The position numbers and the translations under genes are program-made. 64,000 bases of DNA from Argopecten irradians. Its lineage: Eukaryota; Mollusca; Bivalvia; Pectinida; Pectinidae. Below, piece after piece: positions 60,901 through 64,000 of the stretch; position 1 is the stretch's first letter, and each line of letters begins with the position of its first letter. The stretch covers positions 64,162,902 to 64,226,901 of the forward strand of contig NC_091134.1 of NCBI RefSeq assembly GCF_041381155.1, in the 5' to 3' direction. The notes below the pieces were generated by a model. The model was not told the origin of the DNA, ran no database searches, and saw only the letters and a program-made list of their open reading frames with translations.

Positions 60901-63770
60901 AAACACACTACATATAAAATCTGAGACAGATCGCTATTGTACTTTCAAGATGAAATAGTGTAACAAATGAAACAGGGATGCTTTTCAAATCCAAGATTAC
61001 ACTCTTTTTGCTGCTTTTCAACTTAAAACTATCAAAATCCAAGATGTGTTGCCAAATGCAATATGCACAACTAGGGTCCTAGAGGAACCTACATATGAAA
61101 TTTGAGAACAATCCCTTCAATACTTTTTGAGAAATAGCGGTAACAAACTTTAACTATCAAAATCCAAGATGGCTGCCTGGCGGCCATCTTGTTGACCGAT
61201 TGGTCCCAAAATGCAATATGCACAACTAGGGTCCAAGGGGAACCTACATATGAAATTTGAGAAAGATCCCTTCAGTACTTTCTGAGAATTAGCGGTAACA
61301 AACTTTAACTATCAAAATCCAAGATGGCGGCTGGTCGGCCATCTTGTTGACCGATCAGTCCCAAAATGCAATATGCACAACTAGGGTCCTAGGGGAACCT
61401 ACATATGAAATTTGAGAAAGATCCCTTCAGTACTTTCTGAGAAATAGCGGTAACAAATTTTAACTATCAAAATCCAAGATGGCTGCCTGGCGGCCATCTT
61501 GTTGACCGATCGGTCCCAAAATGCAATATGCACAACTAGGGTCCTAGGGGAACCTACATATGAAATTTGAGAAAGATCCCTTCAGTACTTTCTGAGAAAT
61601 AGCGATAACAAACTTTAACTATCAAAATTCAAGATGGCCGCCTGTCGGCCATCTTGTTGACCGATCGGTCCCAAAATGCAATATGCACAACTAGGGTCCA
61701 AGGGGAACCTACATATGAAATTTGAGAAAGATCCCTTCAGTACTTACTGAAAAATAGCGGTAACAAACTTTAACTATCAAAATCCAAGATGGCCGCCTGT
61801 CGGCCATCTTGTTGACCGATCGGTCCCAAAATGCAATATGCACAACTAGGGTCCAAGGGGAACCTACATATGAAATTTGAGAAAGATCCCTTCAGTACTT
61901 TCTGAAAAATAGCGGTAACAAACTTTATGGGCTAAAAAAACTGATGATGGTGGGCTAAAAATACAGAAATAGGTGGAGCATATGTTGTTCCACATTACGA
62001 TACTGCTTGATTGACAATAGAGCAATAAGCTAAAATTCAAATACAAGACTTCTCGATTATTGTGTATACTAACAAGAAGTATTCTAATTTATTGTAGGCC
62101 ACACGATCAGGAGGGACTATGGTGGTGATTGGTCATGGACCTGATGAGGTCTCATTCCCTGTAGCCAGTGTTATCACCAGAGAAATCACACTGAAGGGAT
62201 CATTCCGATACATGAACACGTATGTACAAAACAATATCCCTACCAGAGTTTGATTGGACTGGAACATTAGCCAGTGATCTAACAGTCACATTTGTGTCTG
62301 ACAACTTGATTATGTTTCATGGACTTATTCTACTTAAAAGGACAATTCACTCAGGCTAATTCTTTTACATAACCAAGAATTAAAATTGTATTGTTCTACA
62401 TTTCTTATGAAACATAGAACATAAAATATTGACAAATTCCACGTCATTGTTAGTATTTTAATTGATACCGTTGAAATTACAAATTGTTGATCAATACGAT
62501 TAAGCAGGTACAGTATGTACTCTGTACCCATATCCGAGCCAAAGTCACGCATGTTAAACAAATGAACTACATAACCAATGGGGAGGTAATAAAATGATTT
62601 TTAGGCAAGACAATTCACCTAATAAGGTAAACACACTACTGTCAGAGCGATTTGAGCAGTTCCAGACAAAAATTACATTACTCTTCGAGCAAGGGACAGG
62701 GTTTGGCATACAAGACATTCGACCACAATGTGTAATGGTGGACAGGGAGCGAGTTTGAACATTTCACCACAATGGGCTTTTCTGGCATATCACAGTAAAA
62801 CCGACTGATCTAAATTCCATTAGAACTGGGTTTTTTCCGATATATGTATAAATTTCAATGCTCTCTCTTAGACTGAATTGTCCCTTAAAATACCAAAAAG
62901 CTTGACGAGTTGAAACTATAAAATCACTTATTAAATTAGTCCTAGCCAAAGCTTTAGTGTAAAATGAACAAATACCTGGCATCATTGGACTTAGAAACTC
63001 AAATTTTGTTATTTTATGGTAAACTAGAACTGTCAGTCTTGTAGCTAGCTTGAATAAATTTTGGATACATTATGGTTTATGAAAGTATATTAATTTGACA
63101 TATTCTGGTATATATAAAATAAGGAAGCGCTATGGACTAGAGATCTACTGTTAACCAATTTATATTCCCGACAAACAATTTCACGAAAGAGCTCCAAGTG
63201 AATTCAAATTTTTAGCAAATAATTGTATAATAAAAACCCAATTGTCAGCAAGAGCTCTTGATTGTGAATTTATGTTTTCATGAGTATGTCGAAAAACGAA
63301 ATGAAGATGAGATATACTGTTAGATGGCAGGATTCTAAATGGTATACAGAAATTGTCAAAATTGTCTCTAGTCTCTCTTGTTCGAGTTTCCTTTAGTTTC
63401 ATCTGCAGCACCAACTTCACTAGCCAAGGGTATTCAGTATGATACTCTCCATGCTCTCCGTGCAGGGATCAGTACAATACTCTCCCTGCTCACTGAATAC
63501 CATTGACCAGCGAAGTTGCTTCAGCACTAGAAGTTAGCATCCTGAACTTCTGCTGGTTGTATACATACTACTGATAGTAATGCTATATGATATTAATTTC
63601 TTTCCTCCTACAGTTGGCCAACATGTCTGGAGATGATGTCTTGTGGAAAGATAGATGTTAAACCACTCATCACACACATGTTTTCTCTTGAGGAAACTCT
63701 GAAGGCCTTCGAAACTGCCAAATCTGGTGAAGGGGTCAAGGTCATTATTGACTGTGAGAAGAAACAGTGA
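57968..63770 (+). CDS. SORD: Sorbitol dehydrogenase (zinc-type MDR)
   Basis: Nine exons: 57968-58021, 58257-58290, 58468-58632, 59154-59313, 59645-59763, 60103-60168, 60396-60574, 62098-62219, 63614-63770 (TGA). They join to 351 residues (family about 355). The enzyme oxidises sorbitol to fructose with NAD+ in the polyol pathway, in the cytosol. Catalytic zinc ligands are Cys41 (GICGSD), His66 and Glu67 (LLGHE), with Glu152 in VEPLSVG. The nucleotide fold has GGGPIG at the exon 5/6 junction. Four cysteines in [15 protein letters not shown] (96, 99, 102, 110) form a complete structural zinc site, which mammalian SORD lacks as I recall it. The C terminus is IIDCEKKQ. The ATG is the first in a short first exon and matches the usual SORD start. 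Introns 3 and 7 carry mobile elements. Confidence 0.95.
58688..59113. mobile_element. Long-TIR MITE in SORD intron 3, with nested hairpin
   Basis: The left end 'catccttgatatttcagggg', 'ttgctatcactgtcgtaatg', 'tccacccctagacaatgtca' and the right end 'aatgacagtgaaagtaaccc', 'ctggagtattggggatga' are inverted copies over about 75 nt. It belongs to the same family as 56537-56977. A perfect-looking palindrome at 58898-58988 is inserted within it. Confidence 0.75.
58898..58988. repeat. Nested palindromic insertion in the SORD intron 3 MITE
   Basis: 'cctgcctatattattaggct' plus a T-run on the left pairs with an A-run plus 'cctaataatatagacagg' on the right, around a TA-rich loop. The arms are about 28 nt. 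Confidence 0.75.
60807..61930 (+). mobile_element. Tandem-core element with exact 155-bp units in SORD intron 7
   Basis: Begins AACAAGAG with hairpin AGATCCC-AGA-GGGATCT (from 60805). The core has six units carrying 'aaaatgcaatatgcacaac', with 'atatgcacaa' landmarks at 61061, 61216, 61371, 61526, 61681 and 61836, exactly 155 bp apart. Each unit also holds an inner palindrome, 'aagatggc...gccatctt'. The right end fades after about 61925 with no matching hairpin. There is no ORF. Confidence 0.88.
62220..63613. other. SORD intron 8, no feature seen
   Basis: AT-rich intron of about 1.4 kb. A short inverted pair lies near 63434-63505 ('ggtattcagtatgatactct' and 'agtacaatactctccctgc...gaataccattgacc'). 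No coding signal. Confidence 0.45.
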
Positions 63771-63870
63771 TCAGACTAAAACTGAGTGTAATCTGTAAAT
63801 ACATCAAGCTTTGAACAAGACATATTCCTTCCAGCATTTGTATTAACAATAAAGCATTTAACATTTAAAC
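63771..63870 (+). terminator. SORD 3' UTR with poly(A) signal
   Basis: AATAAA at 63848-63853, about 80 nt after the stop, in an A/T-rich context. This implies a very short 3' UTR. Confidence 0.7.
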
Positions 63871-64000
63871 CAGATTTGTACTTATATTTGAAACAAATTG
63901 CTGCATTGCATTAATATTAAGAAAGTTTACAATAAATTACCCATTGATATCTTTAAAATATGTTTTACGAGGTTATATTATAATGGGAGACTAGGGTTGT

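Overview
The window is animal nuclear DNA, most likely from a bivalve mollusc and possibly a scallop. The evidence is long GT-AG introns, three intron-rich conserved genes, and AT-rich spacers full of short mobile elements, including tandem-core 'pearl'-type elements known from bivalves. The species call is an inference; the gene calls rest on translated exons joined at matching phases.

Layout. Bases 1-3755 are a 30-bp satellite of about 120 units. Then, all on the + strand, come: the stalk and complete motor of a kinesin-14 that matches KIF25 (4278-15885, 12 exons, 5' end missing); a 12.6-kb gene-free stretch holding a decayed Penelope-like retroelement with a candidate hammerhead ribozyme, several MITE-like elements and a 46-bp minisatellite; two tandem catalase genes, A (28560-41087, 11 exons, 499 aa) and B (45297-52980, 12 exons, 507 aa); a 69-bp minisatellite with higher-order structure (54043-55645); and a complete sorbitol dehydrogenase gene (57968-63770, 9 exons, 351 aa).

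Function. The catalases remove hydrogen peroxide. Copy B ends in a PTS1-like Ala-Gln-Leu encoded by its own small last exon. Copy A has a stop codon exactly where B has the last codon before that intron, so A lacks the signal and may act outside peroxisomes. Identity between the copies is uneven and includes a perfect 105-bp block that runs across an intron-exon boundary, a sign of gene conversion. SORD belongs to the polyol pathway, and KIF25 is a minus-end-type motor. No operon-like link between the genes is implied.

Most interesting points: the loss of the targeting exon in catalase A; a minisatellite that has multiplied the 3' splice site of catalase B exon 9; a possible 29-codon cassette exon in catalase B; the fold-back Penelope element with a dimer-type hammerhead; and elements that share a covarying terminal hairpin and a core of about 155-bp tandem units.
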